A DNA stretch of 45,130 nucleotides, taken from NCBI GenBank assembly GCA_900315035.1, contig OMXO01000013.1, positions 1 through 45,130 on the forward strand, read 5' to 3'. Under the pieces are notes generated by a model. It was not told the DNA's origin, did not search any database, and worked only from the letters and a program-made list of their open reading frames with translations. Position 1 is the first letter of the stretch; each line of letters begins with the position of its first letter. The position numbers and the translations under genes were made by a program. This document shows positions 7,241 to 16,630 of the stretch, in pieces. The DNA comes from an uncultured Prevotella sp. GTDB lineage: Bacteria; Bacteroidota; Bacteroidia; Bacteroidales; Bacteroidaceae.

Positions 7241-8194
7241 CTACTCGGCTTTAAAGAGATCGCGGATGCCGCCCAGAGATCCTAAGAGATTTGTAGCCTC
7301 GTAAGGTAGATAAACCGTCTTGGTCTTATCGCCCTCAGCAAGCTCTTGCATCATTTGGATGTATTTCTGCGCTAGCAAATAGTTAGCAGGGTTTGTTGAC
7401 TTGCCCACTGCTTCGGCAATCAGTTCAATGGCCTTGGCCTCAGCCTCAGCTTTGCGGATACGTGCCTGTGCCTCACCCTCAGCTTCAAGAATGGCCTGCT
7501 GTTTGGCTGCCTCTGCTTTGTTGACGATAGCGGTTTTCTCGCCCTCTGAGGCAAGAATCTCGGCTGCTTTCTGTCCCTCGGAAGTGAGGATCTGCGCACG
7601 CTTATTACGCTCTGCCTGCATCTGTTTCTCCATCGCTGTGAGTACAGAATCTGGAGGCGTAATGTCTTGTAGTTCAACACGGTTTACCTTGACGCCCCAT
7701 TTGTCAGTGGCATCGTCGAGCACAGCGGACAGTTTCTTATTAATGGTGTCGCGCGACGTCAACGTCTCGTCAAGTTCAAGCTCACCAATGATGTTACGCA
7801 ACGTTGTTTGTGTAAGCTTCTCGATAGCATTTGGCAGGTTGTTGATTTCATAGGTAGCCTTGAAAGGATCAACGATCTGGAAATAAAGCAGTGCGTTAAT
7901 TTCTGTCTGTACATTGTCCTTCGTTATCACATTCTGCTTGGGGAAGTCATAGACCTGTTCACGGAGATCAATGGTGGTGGAATACATATAACGGCCGTGA
8001 CTGAGCACCACGATAGACTTGGCACGGTCGATAAACGGGATAATGATGTTGATACCCGGCTTCAGAGTTGCATAATAGCGTCCCAGACGCTCTACAATCT
8101 TGGTTTCGGACTGCGGGATGATCACAAGGGCCATCTTGGCGAAGATAATAACGCAGACGATGATGGCAATCAATACATAAGTCATAATGTCCAT
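7241..8194 (-). CDS. SPFH domain / stomatin-prohibitin family membrane protein (paraslipin type)
   Basis: A 317-residue membrane-anchored scaffold of the stomatin/prohibitin (band 7) superfamily. It begins with one hydrophobic helix (MDIMTYVLIAIIVCVIIFAKM). This is followed by the SPFH domain (VPQSETKIVERLGRY-like segment near residue 25, then RAKSIVVL) and an Ala/Glu/Lys-rich coiled coil (residues about 180-270). These proteins form large oligomers in ordered membrane patches. I chose ATG 8194; the frame extends 52 codons further upstream, but that part overlaps the nfeD gene and has no family character. It starts four bases after the NfeD stop, the classic NfeD/SPFH pairing. Confidence 0.92.
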   Translation of the reverse strand: MDIMTYVLIAIIVCVIIFAKMALVIIPQSETKIVERLGRYYATLKPGINIIIPFIDRAKSIVVLSHGRYMYSTTIDLREQVYDFPKQNVITKDNVQTEINALLYFQIVDPFKATYEINNLPNAIEKLTQTTLRNIIGELELDETLTSRDTINKKLSAVLDDATDKWGVKVNRVELQDITPPDSVLTAMEKQMQAERNKRAQILTSEGQKAAEILASEGEKTAIVNKAEAAKQQAILEAEGEAQARIRKAEAEAKAIELIAEAVGKSTNPANYLLAQKYIQMMQELAEGDKTKTVYLPYEATNLLGSLGGIRDLFKAE

Positions 8195-8198
8195 GATT

Positions 8199-8660
8199 TT
8201 ATAAATTACTATTAATGATTTCAACGGTGATGATAGTGCTCTCGCGACCAATGACACGCACATTGGCACCTTTGGGGATATCGGCTGTATCGTGGGTAAC
8301 GGCCTTCCAAATGTCACCATCAATCTGCACGCGACCAAAACCATCGGCATGCACGGTCTCTACGACCCTGCCTTGACGTCCCAAGAGGGCATCGGCATTA
8401 CTCACGCGTTCATCCTCGCCCTTACGTAGATAGCGCCGAGCCACTGGTCGGAACCAGAATAGCGATACAAGGGTGAACAAAGCAAAGGATGACAGCTGGA
8501 TGTAGCCATTAAGCCCCAATGCAGCAACGATAGCGGCTGCAACAGCTCCAAAGGAGAAACAGATGATAAAAAGGTCGCCTGCCATCAGTTCCATAATCAG
8601 ACAAAGAACGGCTATCACCGTCCACACTTGCCATAGATGCTGGGATAAATAATCTATCAT
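8199..8660 (-). CDS. NfeD family membrane protein (short form)
   Basis: A 153-residue protein with three to four hydrophobic segments in the N-terminal half (WTVIAVLCLIMELMAG, then CFSFGAVAAAIVAALG, then FALFTLVSLFWFRP) and a C-terminal OB-fold (about residues 90-150, LLGRQGRVVETV... VRVIGRESTIITVE). It is the short NfeD type without the ClpP-like protease domain. NfeD proteins are encoded next to SPFH partners and are thought to work with them in membrane quality control. First gene of the NfeD-SPFH operon. Confidence 0.9.
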   Translation of the reverse strand: MIDYLSQHLWQVWTVIAVLCLIMELMAGDLFIICFSFGAVAAAIVAALGLNGYIQLSSFALFTLVSLFWFRPVARRYLRKGEDERVSNADALLGRQGRVVETVHADGFGRVQIDGDIWKAVTHDTADIPKGANVRVIGRESTIITVEIINSNL

Positions 8661-8686
8661 AATGGTTGAAAGTTTGATTCTCTGAG

Positions 8687-8694
8687 CAAAAATA
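8687..8694 (-). promoter_or_regulatory. -7 promoter element of the NfeD-SPFH operon
   Basis: Minus-strand TATTTTTG matches TAnnTTTG, 26 bases before the nfeD ATG. No good -33 match is seen. Confidence 0.5.
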
Positions 8695-8761
8695 CAACTT
8701 TTTTACATTTGTACCAAGGAAAAAAGGCAATATCCGACTAAAAGAAACGTTATTTAACCAA

Positions 8762-11125
8762 ATGATATTAATAAAGTTCCGATATATCACATTGTTAATG
8801 GTCATGCTCATGACAAGCACGACGATAATGGCCGATGACTTTACACTGAAAGGCAAAGTGATCGACGAGGAAGAGAATGCTTTGGAGCTGGTGACGGTAT
8901 CGTGCCTGTCACAAGGCAAGGTGACGATGACGAACCTGAAGGGTGAGTTCTCACTCAACTTGCAGTCGGCAGACTCAATAGAAGTGAGATTCACGATGGT
9001 GGGCTATGGCATGAGGAAACGAGTCTTCCGCAGACCTAAGGGAAAGATGACAGTGAAGATCGTGATGCACCCTATGGAGGCACTGCAGGAAATTACTGTG
9101 ACGGAGCGACGCAGGCAGACGTCACAGACGGAGCAGTTGGATACGAAGGACCTGAAGCAGATGCCATCGACCACGGGTAATGCAGTAGAGGAACTCATAC
9201 AGCAACAAGCGGGCGTGAGTACGCACAATGAACTCTCGAGTCAGTATAACGTGAGAGGGGGATCGTTTGATGAGAACTCGGTATATATCAATCAGGTGGA
9301 AGTGTACAGACCTTTGCTCATCAGCAGCGGCAATCAGGAAGGTCTCTCGATTATCAATCCCGACATGGTAGAGAAGATTGGATTTTCGACTGGTGGATTC
9401 GAAGCGAAATATGGTGACAAGATGTCATCAGCACTTGACATCACCTATAAACGTGTAAAAGGCTTTGAAGCCACGCTCTCAGCCTCACTACTCGGAGCAA
9501 GCGCCTATCTAGGTGTAGGCAACAAGAATTTCTCGATGACACACGGCATCCGCTACAAGACAAACAGGTACTTACTTGGCAGCCTAGAAACAACTGGAGA
9601 ATACAAACCAAATTTCTTTGATTATCAAACATATATCAGTTATAAACCTAATAGACGTTGGACGATTGATGCCATCGGATACATCTCGGAAAACCACTAC
9701 AATTTCAAACCAGAAGACCGCGAAACAAGCTTTGGAACACTGGCTGATGTAAAGTCATTTAAGGTGTATTTCGACGGGCAGGAGAAAGATGTTTTCCGCA
9801 CTCTCTTTGGTACCGCCAGTATCACTCGGCATTTCGGAGATTCTACTAGTATAAAATTCCTAACATCAGCCTTTCATTCAAAAGAGAAGGAGACATACGA
9901 CATCGAAGGCCAATATTGGCTAGATGACACACAGACACAGGAGAGCTTGGGTGTGGGTACATATATGGAACATGCTCGCAACTACCTGACAGCTGATGTG
10001 GTTAGTTTTAAACTGATTGGTAAACACAAGACACGCCACCACGATTTCGAAGTAGGCATCACCTACAAGACAGAACACGTAAAGGAACAAGCGAAAGAAT
10101 ACGAAATGCGCGACTCAAGTGGCTACTCCATCCCCCACTCTGCCGACCGACTGGACATGATTTACACACTACAGGCCAGAAACGACGTGAAGAGTCATCG
10201 CATAGAGGGTTATATACAAGACACTTACCGTTTTACAAAGGGCAGCAATTATTTCACGCTCAACTATGGCTTAAGAATATCAAACTGGTCGTTCAGCAAT
10301 GAAACACTGGTATCGCCTAGAGCCTCTATCGCCATTGTACCAGCCTTTAATAGCAATTGCACCTTTCGACTGGCAACGGGTCTCTATTACCAAGCACCTT
10401 TTTATAAAGAGATGCGCGACACAGTAACACACAACGGCATGACCACAGCCACACTGAACGAAAAAATCAAAAGTCAGCGCTCACTGCAGGTAATTGGTGC
10501 ATTCGACTATCGATTCCGCATGTTGGACCGACCATTTAAGTTCTCTGCAGAAGCCTACTACAAGGCACTGGCGAACCTGATTCCTTATAACGTTCAGAAC
10601 ATGAAGGTGACCTACGAGGGCCAGAACAAATGCTCTGGCTATGCAGCAGGGCTCGACCTGAAGCTCTATGGTGAGTTCGTACCTGGCTCAGATTCATGGC
10701 TCACCTTTTCGTTGATGAGCACGCGCCAGAAGATCAACGGTCAATGGATACCAATGCCTACTGACCAGCGCTGGGCCGTAAACTTGCATTTTACTGACTA
10801 TTTCCCTGGTACAGACCGTTGGAAAATGACGCTCAGACTTGCATTTGCTGACGGACTACCTTTTGGAGCACCCCATCGCGGACTGACGAATCAACAATTC
10901 AGGGCTCCTGCCTATAAGCGCGCTGACATAGGTATGAGCTTCAGAGCCATCAAGGACGGCAGAGTGCTGAAGAACCTGTGGCTCGGCATCGATTGTCTGA
11001 ACCTTTTCGGCATCTCAAACGTGAACAGCTACTATTGGGTAACAGATGTGACCAACCGTCAGTGGGCAGTGCCAAATTACCTCACAGGCAGACAAATCAA
11101 CGGCAAAATCACTGCAGAATTCTAA
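8762..11125 (+). CDS. TonB-dependent receptor with CarboxypepD_reg-like N-terminal domain
   Basis: A 787-residue outer-membrane gated transporter. Order: signal peptide (about 1-24, ending TTIMA), a carboxypeptidase-regulatory-like beta-sandwich (DFTLKGKVIDEEENALE to about 110), a TonB plug (about 125-245, with VEELIQQQAGVSTHNE, YNVRGGSFDEN and GGFEAKYGDKMSSALDI), and a beta-barrel ending in a hydrophobic strand GKITAEF. No SusD-like lipoprotein follows, so it does not belong to a standard SusCD glycan-uptake pair. The substrate cannot be told. No clear promoter is visible in the 101 bases upstream, which it shares with the divergent NfeD promoter. ATG 8762 gives a plausible signal peptide; in-frame ATGs just downstream are alternatives. 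Confidence 0.92.
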   Translation: MILIKFRYITLLMVMLMTSTTIMADDFTLKGKVIDEEENALELVTVSCLSQGKVTMTNLKGEFSLNLQSADSIEVRFTMVGYGMRKRVFRRPKGKMTVKIVMHPMEALQEITVTERRRQTSQTEQLDTKDLKQMPSTTGNAVEELIQQQAGVSTHNELSSQYNVRGGSFDENSVYINQVEVYRPLLISSGNQEGLSIINPDMVEKIGFSTGGFEAKYGDKMSSALDITYKRVKGFEATLSASLLGASAYLGVGNKNFSMTHGIRYKTNRYLLGSLETTGEYKPNFFDYQTYISYKPNRRWTIDAIGYISENHYNFKPEDRETSFGTLADVKSFKVYFDGQEKDVFRTLFGTASITRHFGDSTSIKFLTSAFHSKEKETYDIEGQYWLDDTQTQESLGVGTYMEHARNYLTADVVSFKLIGKHKTRHHDFEVGITYKTEHVKEQAKEYEMRDSSGYSIPHSADRLDMIYTLQARNDVKSHRIEGYIQDTYRFTKGSNYFTLNYGLRISNWSFSNETLVSPRASIAIVPAFNSNCTFRLATGLYYQAPFYKEMRDTVTHNGMTTATLNEKIKSQRSLQVIGAFDYRFRMLDRPFKFSAEAYYKALANLIPYNVQNMKVTYEGQNKCSGYAAGLDLKLYGEFVPGSDSWLTFSLMSTRQKINGQWIPMPTDQRWAVNLHFTDYFPGTDRWKMTLRLAFADGLPFGAPHRGLTNQQFRAPAYKRADIGMSFRAIKDGRVLKNLWLGIDCLNLFGISNVNSYYWVTDVTNRQWAVPNYLTGRQINGKITAEF

Positions 11126-11185
11126 AACTTTGTTAAATCAGGTTAAATAGAATACTAAATGCACGATAGTTTCACCTTATATATG

Positions 11186-11193
11186 TATATTTG
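11186..11193 (+). promoter_or_regulatory. -7 promoter element of the LruC lipoprotein gene
   Basis: TATATTTG matches TAnnTTTG, 56 bases before the ATG. The -33 region has only TTTC, so support is partial. Confidence 0.5.
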
Positions 11194-11249
11194 CAAAAAT
11201 TATACAAGAAACTATAGCAATCTATCGTAAATTTAGAATTCTATCAAAT

Positions 11250-13808
11250 ATGAGAAATTTTGTTATTCTGTCATTAGCAACATTGGCTTTTGTTGGATGC
11301 CAACACGACTTAAGTAATTATAGTCAGCCAATTGACGTTGAGGCTCTAAAAGAGAAGAACCCCAATGAAGTAACCAAGGAAGATATTAAGGCTAATGTAG
11401 CCAATATCTTCGGCTCTATCGATCCAAATCAGGATTGGAATCTAATCAATAGCGGTACCATTAAGATTACGGCCGATGCCGATTTGGCCAACATTGTTAA
11501 GGTTCAGGTGTTGACTGAATCGCCTTTTTTCAACCCCAATGTGAAGGTTCTCAGCGAGATTGAGGCCAAGAAAGGAGAGGCTGTGACGTTAAGCTACGAT
11601 GCTCCGAAAGATCTTACTCATCTGGTCGCAGCTTGTGTAAACGATAAAGGAGTCTACTACGTTAAGCCATTCGCCATTGGAGAGGAGTCTATAAGTTTCG
11701 TCAGCAATTCTGCTTCCAGAGCAAGAACAAGAGGATCAGAGAGTTTTCCTGAAACCAAGAACATCGTGCTCGAACTGAAGAATGCCAGTCTGTCGTTTAA
11801 TGCCATCCGTACCCAACTTGCCAATCAGGCTGCTGCAGGAGATGCAGAGATGAAGCAATGGGTAGATGCCAACGGTATTAATGTCTGGACTGACAAGGGC
11901 TGGGAAAACGAGCGTCTGTGGAAAGCTACAGACAAAAATGATATCGGTAACAACTGGAAGATTGAGAGGGGTTGTATTTATCGCACTATTGCCGAAATCG
12001 ATCCTAACGAGAAGGCTGAATTAGAAGCTATATTCGAAAATCTACTTGGCCGTGGCAAGACAGGGAAAAAAGACTCGTATGGTGAGCTGAAGCAGGACAA
12101 TTTGGATCTTATCCGAAATAGTACAGCTGCCAGTCTTTATAACAACCACATCCTAAGTGTTGGTACACCTATTACAATCACCCCGGTGCAACTGGCCTCT
12201 TCAGATGCTAAGAAATGTCAGATATACTACTATTATTATAATCCGAAGTCTATTCCTGCAACGGTCAGTGAGGAGGAATTCGTGAAAGATCTTCCGAAGT
12301 TCGAGGCCATTAACTGTGACATCACAAATAATGGCACAAGTACTTTCTTCAAATCACGTGAATATCTTCTCCCCTATTACGGCGACGATCTCTCTGAAAT
12401 GATGAAGGCCCAGGTGATGAAGAACTACAAGACTGACGGAAAGGTATATCGCTTCCGCAATGGCCAGAAATGGCAGGGCAACGACTATTACTTGAGCTAT
12501 TTTGAGAATAACAATCCACAAGGAAGAGCCCGCGTAACTCTCTATGCCGACAAGGGCGAGACGGATTATAAGAACCAGCTGTGGCAGATCTTCACAGACG
12601 AGGGAACTGGTTTGTCTTACCTCTTCAACATAGGACTGCAGAGTTTCCTGCTCCACCAAGAGGCTACCGCCAAGGATTATCTCACCTCATTCTCAGCATC
12701 TGATATATTGGCTGGTAACGAAATTCCTCTGGTGATTGACGTGCAGAACAACTGCATTCGCCGTACTAACAGCAACACTCAGGGACTCGGAACAGACTTA
12801 AACAACTCCAGCAAAGCAGCAAACCGCTACGTATCGTCAGACAAGGATGTCACTCAGAACATCGGCAAATGGTACATGGAGGAGTGCACCGATATGAGTG
12901 GCCTGGCCCTGAAAACAGAGATCAAGAGGGCTGCTACTAATTCTGTGACTGCTGTAAGCAATACCATTCCTGCAGGCTACAAAGTAGGATTCATGATCAG
13001 AAAGACCTCAAATGGATCTGATGTTCATAATCTGGAGCATGTCAAAGGTATTAACAATGGCTGCAGTTATGGCTTTGGTAGTATGAACAAGACTCTGAAC
13101 CAGTTCGGCGACTTCTCTAAAGCCGTGTCGAGATACTCGATGAAGATTGACGATCCACGTGTACTGATGTTCTCTGCCAACAACAAGACATATTTGGCAT
13201 TTGAGGAAGGTTGCGACTGTCAGTATAGTGATGTCATCATCGAGATCACACAAGGAACTAACGAGCCTATCACCGATCCAATCACCACTATTGAACAAGA
13301 ATGCTATACCGTCTGCATTGAGGACCGTCCCATCGCCGACTATGACATGAACGACGTGATTCTGTGGGCTGAGCGCGTTGAGGGACATAAGGATCAGATT
13401 AAAGTAACACTTGTTGCCTGTGGTGCCTACGACGAATTGTTCCTCCACGGTCTGAATGGTAAGGTGCTGAATGAGAATACCGAAATCCACGAGATTTTCG
13501 GTGGGAAGAGTGGCACGTTTATCAACACGAATGGCAAACATGACTATGAGTATAAATCGGAAATCTTCACGGTGGGAACCAATACATCCATTATTGAGTT
13601 CCTTAAGGACATCTATATTTATGACAAGACCATCGATCACACAATCAGATTCTCTGTAAAGGGTGAAGATCCCCATGCTATCGTGGTACCTTGCAAATTT
13701 GATTATCCGACCGAGAAGGTGAACATCAAAGATGCTTATCCACTATTCTTGAACTGGGCGCAAAATGCCAAGTCCGACAACGGCTGGTACAACACCCCAA
13801 AACAATAA
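11250..13808 (+). CDS. LruC / DUF4842 domain surface lipoprotein
   Basis: An 852-residue lipoprotein. The N-terminus MRNFVILSLATLAFVGC is a signal peptide ending in a lipobox with Cys17. An N-terminal segment NVANIFGSIDPNQDWNLI is typical of Bacteroidota LruC proteins. The C-terminal 200 residues contain the LruC hallmark RPIADYDMNDVIL (about residues 690-702), an Asp-rich probable calcium site, followed by the DUF4842 region. The middle (about 250-600) has no recognisable domain. The function of the family is unknown; a role in surface or extracellular-matrix structures is a guess. It is a single-gene unit with its own promoter and a strong terminator. Confidence 0.85.
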   Translation: MRNFVILSLATLAFVGCQHDLSNYSQPIDVEALKEKNPNEVTKEDIKANVANIFGSIDPNQDWNLINSGTIKITADADLANIVKVQVLTESPFFNPNVKVLSEIEAKKGEAVTLSYDAPKDLTHLVAACVNDKGVYYVKPFAIGEESISFVSNSASRARTRGSESFPETKNIVLELKNASLSFNAIRTQLANQAAAGDAEMKQWVDANGINVWTDKGWENERLWKATDKNDIGNNWKIERGCIYRTIAEIDPNEKAELEAIFENLLGRGKTGKKDSYGELKQDNLDLIRNSTAASLYNNHILSVGTPITITPVQLASSDAKKCQIYYYYYNPKSIPATVSEEEFVKDLPKFEAINCDITNNGTSTFFKSREYLLPYYGDDLSEMMKAQVMKNYKTDGKVYRFRNGQKWQGNDYYLSYFENNNPQGRARVTLYADKGETDYKNQLWQIFTDEGTGLSYLFNIGLQSFLLHQEATAKDYLTSFSASDILAGNEIPLVIDVQNNCIRRTNSNTQGLGTDLNNSSKAANRYVSSDKDVTQNIGKWYMEECTDMSGLALKTEIKRAATNSVTAVSNTIPAGYKVGFMIRKTSNGSDVHNLEHVKGINNGCSYGFGSMNKTLNQFGDFSKAVSRYSMKIDDPRVLMFSANNKTYLAFEEGCDCQYSDVIIEITQGTNEPITDPITTIEQECYTVCIEDRPIADYDMNDVILWAERVEGHKDQIKVTLVACGAYDELFLHGLNGKVLNENTEIHEIFGGKSGTFINTNGKHDYEYKSEIFTVGTNTSIIEFLKDIYIYDKTIDHTIRFSVKGEDPHAIVVPCKFDYPTEKVNIKDAYPLFLNWAQNAKSDNGWYNTPKQ

Positions 13809-13840
13809 GAATTTAGTATTTGAATGAAAGTATAAAACAA

Positions 13841-13881
13841 GAGATTGTTACCCTTGGAAGTGGTAACAATCTCTTTTTTTT
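13841..13881 (+). terminator. rho-independent terminator of the LruC lipoprotein gene
   Basis: GAGATTGTTACC and GGTAACAATCTC form a perfect 12-bp stem with a 9-base loop, followed by eight T residues. It separates this unit from the mce operon. Confidence 0.92.
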
Positions 13882-13923
13882 ATAAAAAAAGCAAAATTAG
13901 GGCGTATTCTCGTTTATCTTTTG

Positions 13924-13931
13924 TAACTTTG
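13924..13931 (+). promoter_or_regulatory. -7 promoter element of the mce-mmd operon
   Basis: TAACTTTG matches TAnnTTTG, 44 bases before the mce ATG. A TTTG at the expected -33 distance is not clear. Confidence 0.65.
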
Positions 13932-13975
13932 CAGTCATTATTGATTAAACATCATTATCAAAAGATAAAAGCAAT

Positions 13976-14386
13976 ATGAAGATTTCACACATTGAGCATC
14001 TGGGCATTGCCGTTCAGAGCATCGAGGAAAGCCTGCCGTTCTTTACCGACGTGCTGGGCTTAGAGTGTTATGCAACAGAAGTTGTAGAGGATCAGAAGGT
14101 GAAGACCGCCTTCTTAAAATGTGGAGAGGTAAAGTTGGAACTGTTGGAGCCGACATCACCCGAGAGCACTATCCAGAAGTGGCTTGATAAGGGTAATAAG
14201 GGTGTTCACCATGTGGCTTTCTGCATCGAGGACGGTGTAGCCAATGCATTGGCTGAAGTCAGTGAAAAGGGTGTACGTCTGATTGACCAGGCTCCACGCA
14301 AAGGTGCTGAAGGACTGAACATCGCCTTCCTTCACCCAAAGTCAACAGCTGGTGTTCTCACCGAACTCTGTGAGCATCCCGAGTAA
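13976..14386 (+). CDS. mce: methylmalonyl-CoA epimerase
   Basis: Interconverts the (R) and (S) forms of methylmalonyl-CoA between the B12-dependent mutase and the decarboxylase/carboxyltransferase, in the succinate-propionate pathway. A 136-residue VOC-fold protein with metal-ligand positions H8 (IEHLGIAV), Q40 region (EDQKVKTAF), H79 (VHHVAF) and E130 (LTELCEH). Length and ends match the family. First gene of an operon with mmdA, a small OadG-like protein and the biotin carrier. Confidence 0.95.
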   Translation: MKISHIEHLGIAVQSIEESLPFFTDVLGLECYATEVVEDQKVKTAFLKCGEVKLELLEPTSPESTIQKWLDKGNKGVHHVAFCIEDGVANALAEVSEKGVRLIDQAPRKGAEGLNIAFLHPKSTAGVLTELCEHPE

Positions 14387-14426
14387 GATTAAAGTATTCA
14401 AGAATTGAAAAACTGAAATAAAAGCA

Positions 14427-15992
14427 ATGAGCAAGCAATTAGAAAAAATCAAGCAACTCATCGAGAAGCGTGAACAGGCTCGTCTCGGTGGTGGTGAGAA
14501 AGCTATCCAGAAGCAGCACGAGCGTGGAAAATATACAGCTCGCGAGCGTGTTGAGATGCTGCTCGACGAAGGTTCGTTCGAGGAGTATGACATGTTCAAG
14601 GAGCATCGCTGTCATAACTTTGGCATGGAGAAGAAGCAATTCTTAGGCGATGGTGTTGTAGCAGGTTCTGGTACCATTGACGGTCGTCTGGTATTTATCT
14701 TTGCACAAGACTTTACTGTGCATGCCGGTTCTTTGTCTGAGACCATGAGTCAGAAGATCTGTAAGGTGATGGACATGGCCATGAAGATGGGTGCCCCTGT
14801 CATTGGTATCAACGACTCAGGTGGTGCTCGTATCCAGGAAGGTATCAATGCGCTGGCAGGCTATGCCGAGATTTTCGAGCGTAACATCCTGGCATCAGGT
14901 GTGATTCCTCAGATCTCTGGTATCTTCGGTCCTTGCGCAGGTGGTGCCGTTTACTCTCCTGCCCTTACCGACTTCACCCTGATGATGGAGAATACTTCAT
15001 ACATGTTCCTGACTGGTCCGAAGGTGGTAAAGACTGTGACTGGCGAGGATATCGATCAAGAGCATCTCGGTGGTGCCTCTGTACACGCTACCAAGTCGGG
15101 TGTTACCCACTTCACCGCCTCTACCGAGGAAGAAGGTATCCAGATGCTGAAGACTCTGCTGAGCTATATTCCTTCAAACAACATGGAGACTGCTCCTCGC
15201 AAGGTGTGCGATGACCCCATCAACCGTATGGAAGATACACTGAACGAGATTATTCCTGAGAACCCCAACGAGGCCTACGATATGTATAAGGTGATCGCTG
15301 CTATCACTGATAACGGCGAGTTCTTCGAGGTACAGCCTAAGTTCGCAAAGAACATCATCGTTGGTTTCGCACGTTTCAATGGTCAGAGTGTAGGTATCGT
15401 GGCTAACCAGCCTTCATGTTATGCTGGTGTACTCGATGTGAATGCTTCACGTAAGGGTGCCCGTTTCGTGCGTTTCTGCGATGCTTTCAATATTCCTATC
15501 GTATCACTGGTTGACGTACCAGGATTCCTGCCAGGAACAGGTCAGGAGTACAATGCCGTGATTCTGCATGGTGCACAGCTGCTCTATGCTTACGGTGAAG
15601 CTACTGTACCTAAGATCACTGTTACCCTGCGTAAGTCGTATGGTGGTTCACACATTGTGATGGGTTCTAAGCAGCTTCATACTGACCTGAACTATGCATG
15701 GCCTTCTGCCGAGATTGCTGTGATGGGTGCATCTGGCGCTGCTGCCGTATTGTATGCTAAGGAGGCAAAGGCTAAGAAGGAAGCTGGTGAGGATGTGAAG
15801 GCCTTCATCGCCGAGAAGGAGGATGAGTACAATGAGCTCTTCGCTAATCCTTATCAGGCTGCTAAGTTTGGATACATCGACGATGTGATCGAGCCACGCA
15901 ACACGCGTTTCCGCATCTGTCGTGGTCTGGCTCAGCTCGCTACCAAGCGTGATGCCCTGCCAGCCAAGAAGCACGGTAACATTCCTATGTAA
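14427..15992 (+). CDS. mmdA: methylmalonyl-CoA decarboxylase/propionyl-CoA carboxylase alpha (carboxyltransferase) subunit
   Basis: A 521-residue biotin-dependent carboxyltransferase with the two crotonase-like halves of the family. It moves the carboxyl group between methylmalonyl-CoA and biotin. Signature stretches are NDSGGARIQEG, GPCAGGAVYSPALTDF (first half, acyl-CoA site), and VDVPGFLPGTGQEYN and MGASGAAAVLYAKE (second half, biotin site). Neighbours mce and the biotin carrier support methylmalonyl-CoA as substrate. Codon use is strongly biased to GGT, GCT and CGT, unlike the surrounding genes and like nifJ, which suggests high expression. Confidence 0.93.
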   Translation: MSKQLEKIKQLIEKREQARLGGGEKAIQKQHERGKYTARERVEMLLDEGSFEEYDMFKEHRCHNFGMEKKQFLGDGVVAGSGTIDGRLVFIFAQDFTVHAGSLSETMSQKICKVMDMAMKMGAPVIGINDSGGARIQEGINALAGYAEIFERNILASGVIPQISGIFGPCAGGAVYSPALTDFTLMMENTSYMFLTGPKVVKTVTGEDIDQEHLGGASVHATKSGVTHFTASTEEEGIQMLKTLLSYIPSNNMETAPRKVCDDPINRMEDTLNEIIPENPNEAYDMYKVIAAITDNGEFFEVQPKFAKNIIVGFARFNGQSVGIVANQPSCYAGVLDVNASRKGARFVRFCDAFNIPIVSLVDVPGFLPGTGQEYNAVILHGAQLLYAYGEATVPKITVTLRKSYGGSHIVMGSKQLHTDLNYAWPSAEIAVMGASGAAAVLYAKEAKAKKEAGEDVKAFIAEKEDEYNELFANPYQAAKFGYIDDVIEPRNTRFRICRGLAQLATKRDALPAKKHGNIPM

Positions 15993-16007
15993 TTATTGTA
16001 CACGCGT

Positions 16008-16163
16008 ATGAATAATAATAAAGAAGTATATGCAGCGATTGCCATGGCGCTTCATGAGCACCTTGGCAATAACGTTCACGACACTGAGACGGGCATCATT
16101 ACCATTGCTGCCCGTAACACTCAGTGGAACGGCTATGCACAAACCATGACCCCGCGTCCCTAA
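16008..16163 (+). CDS. small OadG/MmdD-like C-terminal domain protein, 51 residues
   Basis: An ATG frame starting 15 bases after mmdA and ending 15 bases before the biotin carrier gene. It begins MNNNKEVYAAIAMALHEHLG and ends TMTPRP. The AAIAMALHE... HDTETGIITI pattern and the Trp-containing end resemble the soluble C-terminal part of OadG/decarboxylase delta subunits in Bacteroidota. The usual N-terminal membrane helix is absent. Its operon position, between carboxyltransferase and biotin carrier, is where the delta subunit normally lies. It may help assemble the complex. Short length lowers certainty, but frame, spacing and position argue that it is real. Confidence 0.75.
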   Translation: MNNNKEVYAAIAMALHEHLGNNVHDTETGIITIAARNTQWNGYAQTMTPRP

Positions 16164-16178
16164 TACACATATCTGATT

Positions 16179-16610
16179 ATGAAAGAATACAAATATACAA
16201 TCAATGGTAATAAATACGAAGTCGTGGTAGGCGATATCAAAGACAATATCGCTACACTGACCGTTAATGGAGAAGAATATACCGTTGAAATGGAGAAGCA
16301 GCCAGAGCCCGAGAAAAAGAAGCCCGTGGTGAAGGCTGTGGCAGCCACTGCCGCTGAGCCTGCTCAGGCTGGTGGCAGCAAAACCGCTGTCAACAAGGCT
16401 AACGCAATCAAGGCGCCTCTGCCTGGTGTCATCACCGACATCCTGGTAGCTGAAGGCGATGAGGTGAAGGCTGGTGACACGGTCGTAGTGTTGGAAGCCA
16501 TGAAGATGGCTAACAATCTCACCGCTGAGAAAGATGGCAAAGTGACTGCTGTATGCGTTAAGATTGGTGAGAGTGTGATGGAAGACGACGCTTTGGTCGT
16601 TATTGAATAG
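16179..16610 (+). CDS. mmdC: biotin carboxyl carrier subunit of methylmalonyl-CoA decarboxylase/carboxylase
   Basis: A 143-residue biotin carrier. The N-terminal 40 residues form a short beta domain, residues 41-75 are a Pro/Ala/Lys-rich flexible linker, and the C-terminal biotinyl domain carries the motif VLEAMKMANNL with biotinylated K109. Shuttles the carboxyl group from or to MmdA. Last gene of the operon: a strong terminator follows 20 bases later. The membrane sodium-pump beta subunit that often follows in this operon type is not present here. Confidence 0.93.
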   Translation: MKEYKYTINGNKYEVVVGDIKDNIATLTVNGEEYTVEMEKQPEPEKKKPVVKAVAATAAEPAQAGGSKTAVNKANAIKAPLPGVITDILVAEGDEVKAGDTVVVLEAMKMANNLTAEKDGKVTAVCVKIGESVMEDDALVVIE

Positions 16611-16630
16611 ACTTCACCCTACATGATAAA

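Noticed and set aside
8195-8350. 52-codon N-terminal extension of the SPFH protein
   Set aside because: It overlaps the NfeD gene in another frame and lacks family character; the membrane helix begins right at ATG 8194.
8762-13808. SusC/SusD-type glycan utilisation locus
   Set aside because: The lipoprotein after the receptor is LruC/DUF4842, not SusD, and is separately promoted; no glycosidase is in the unit.
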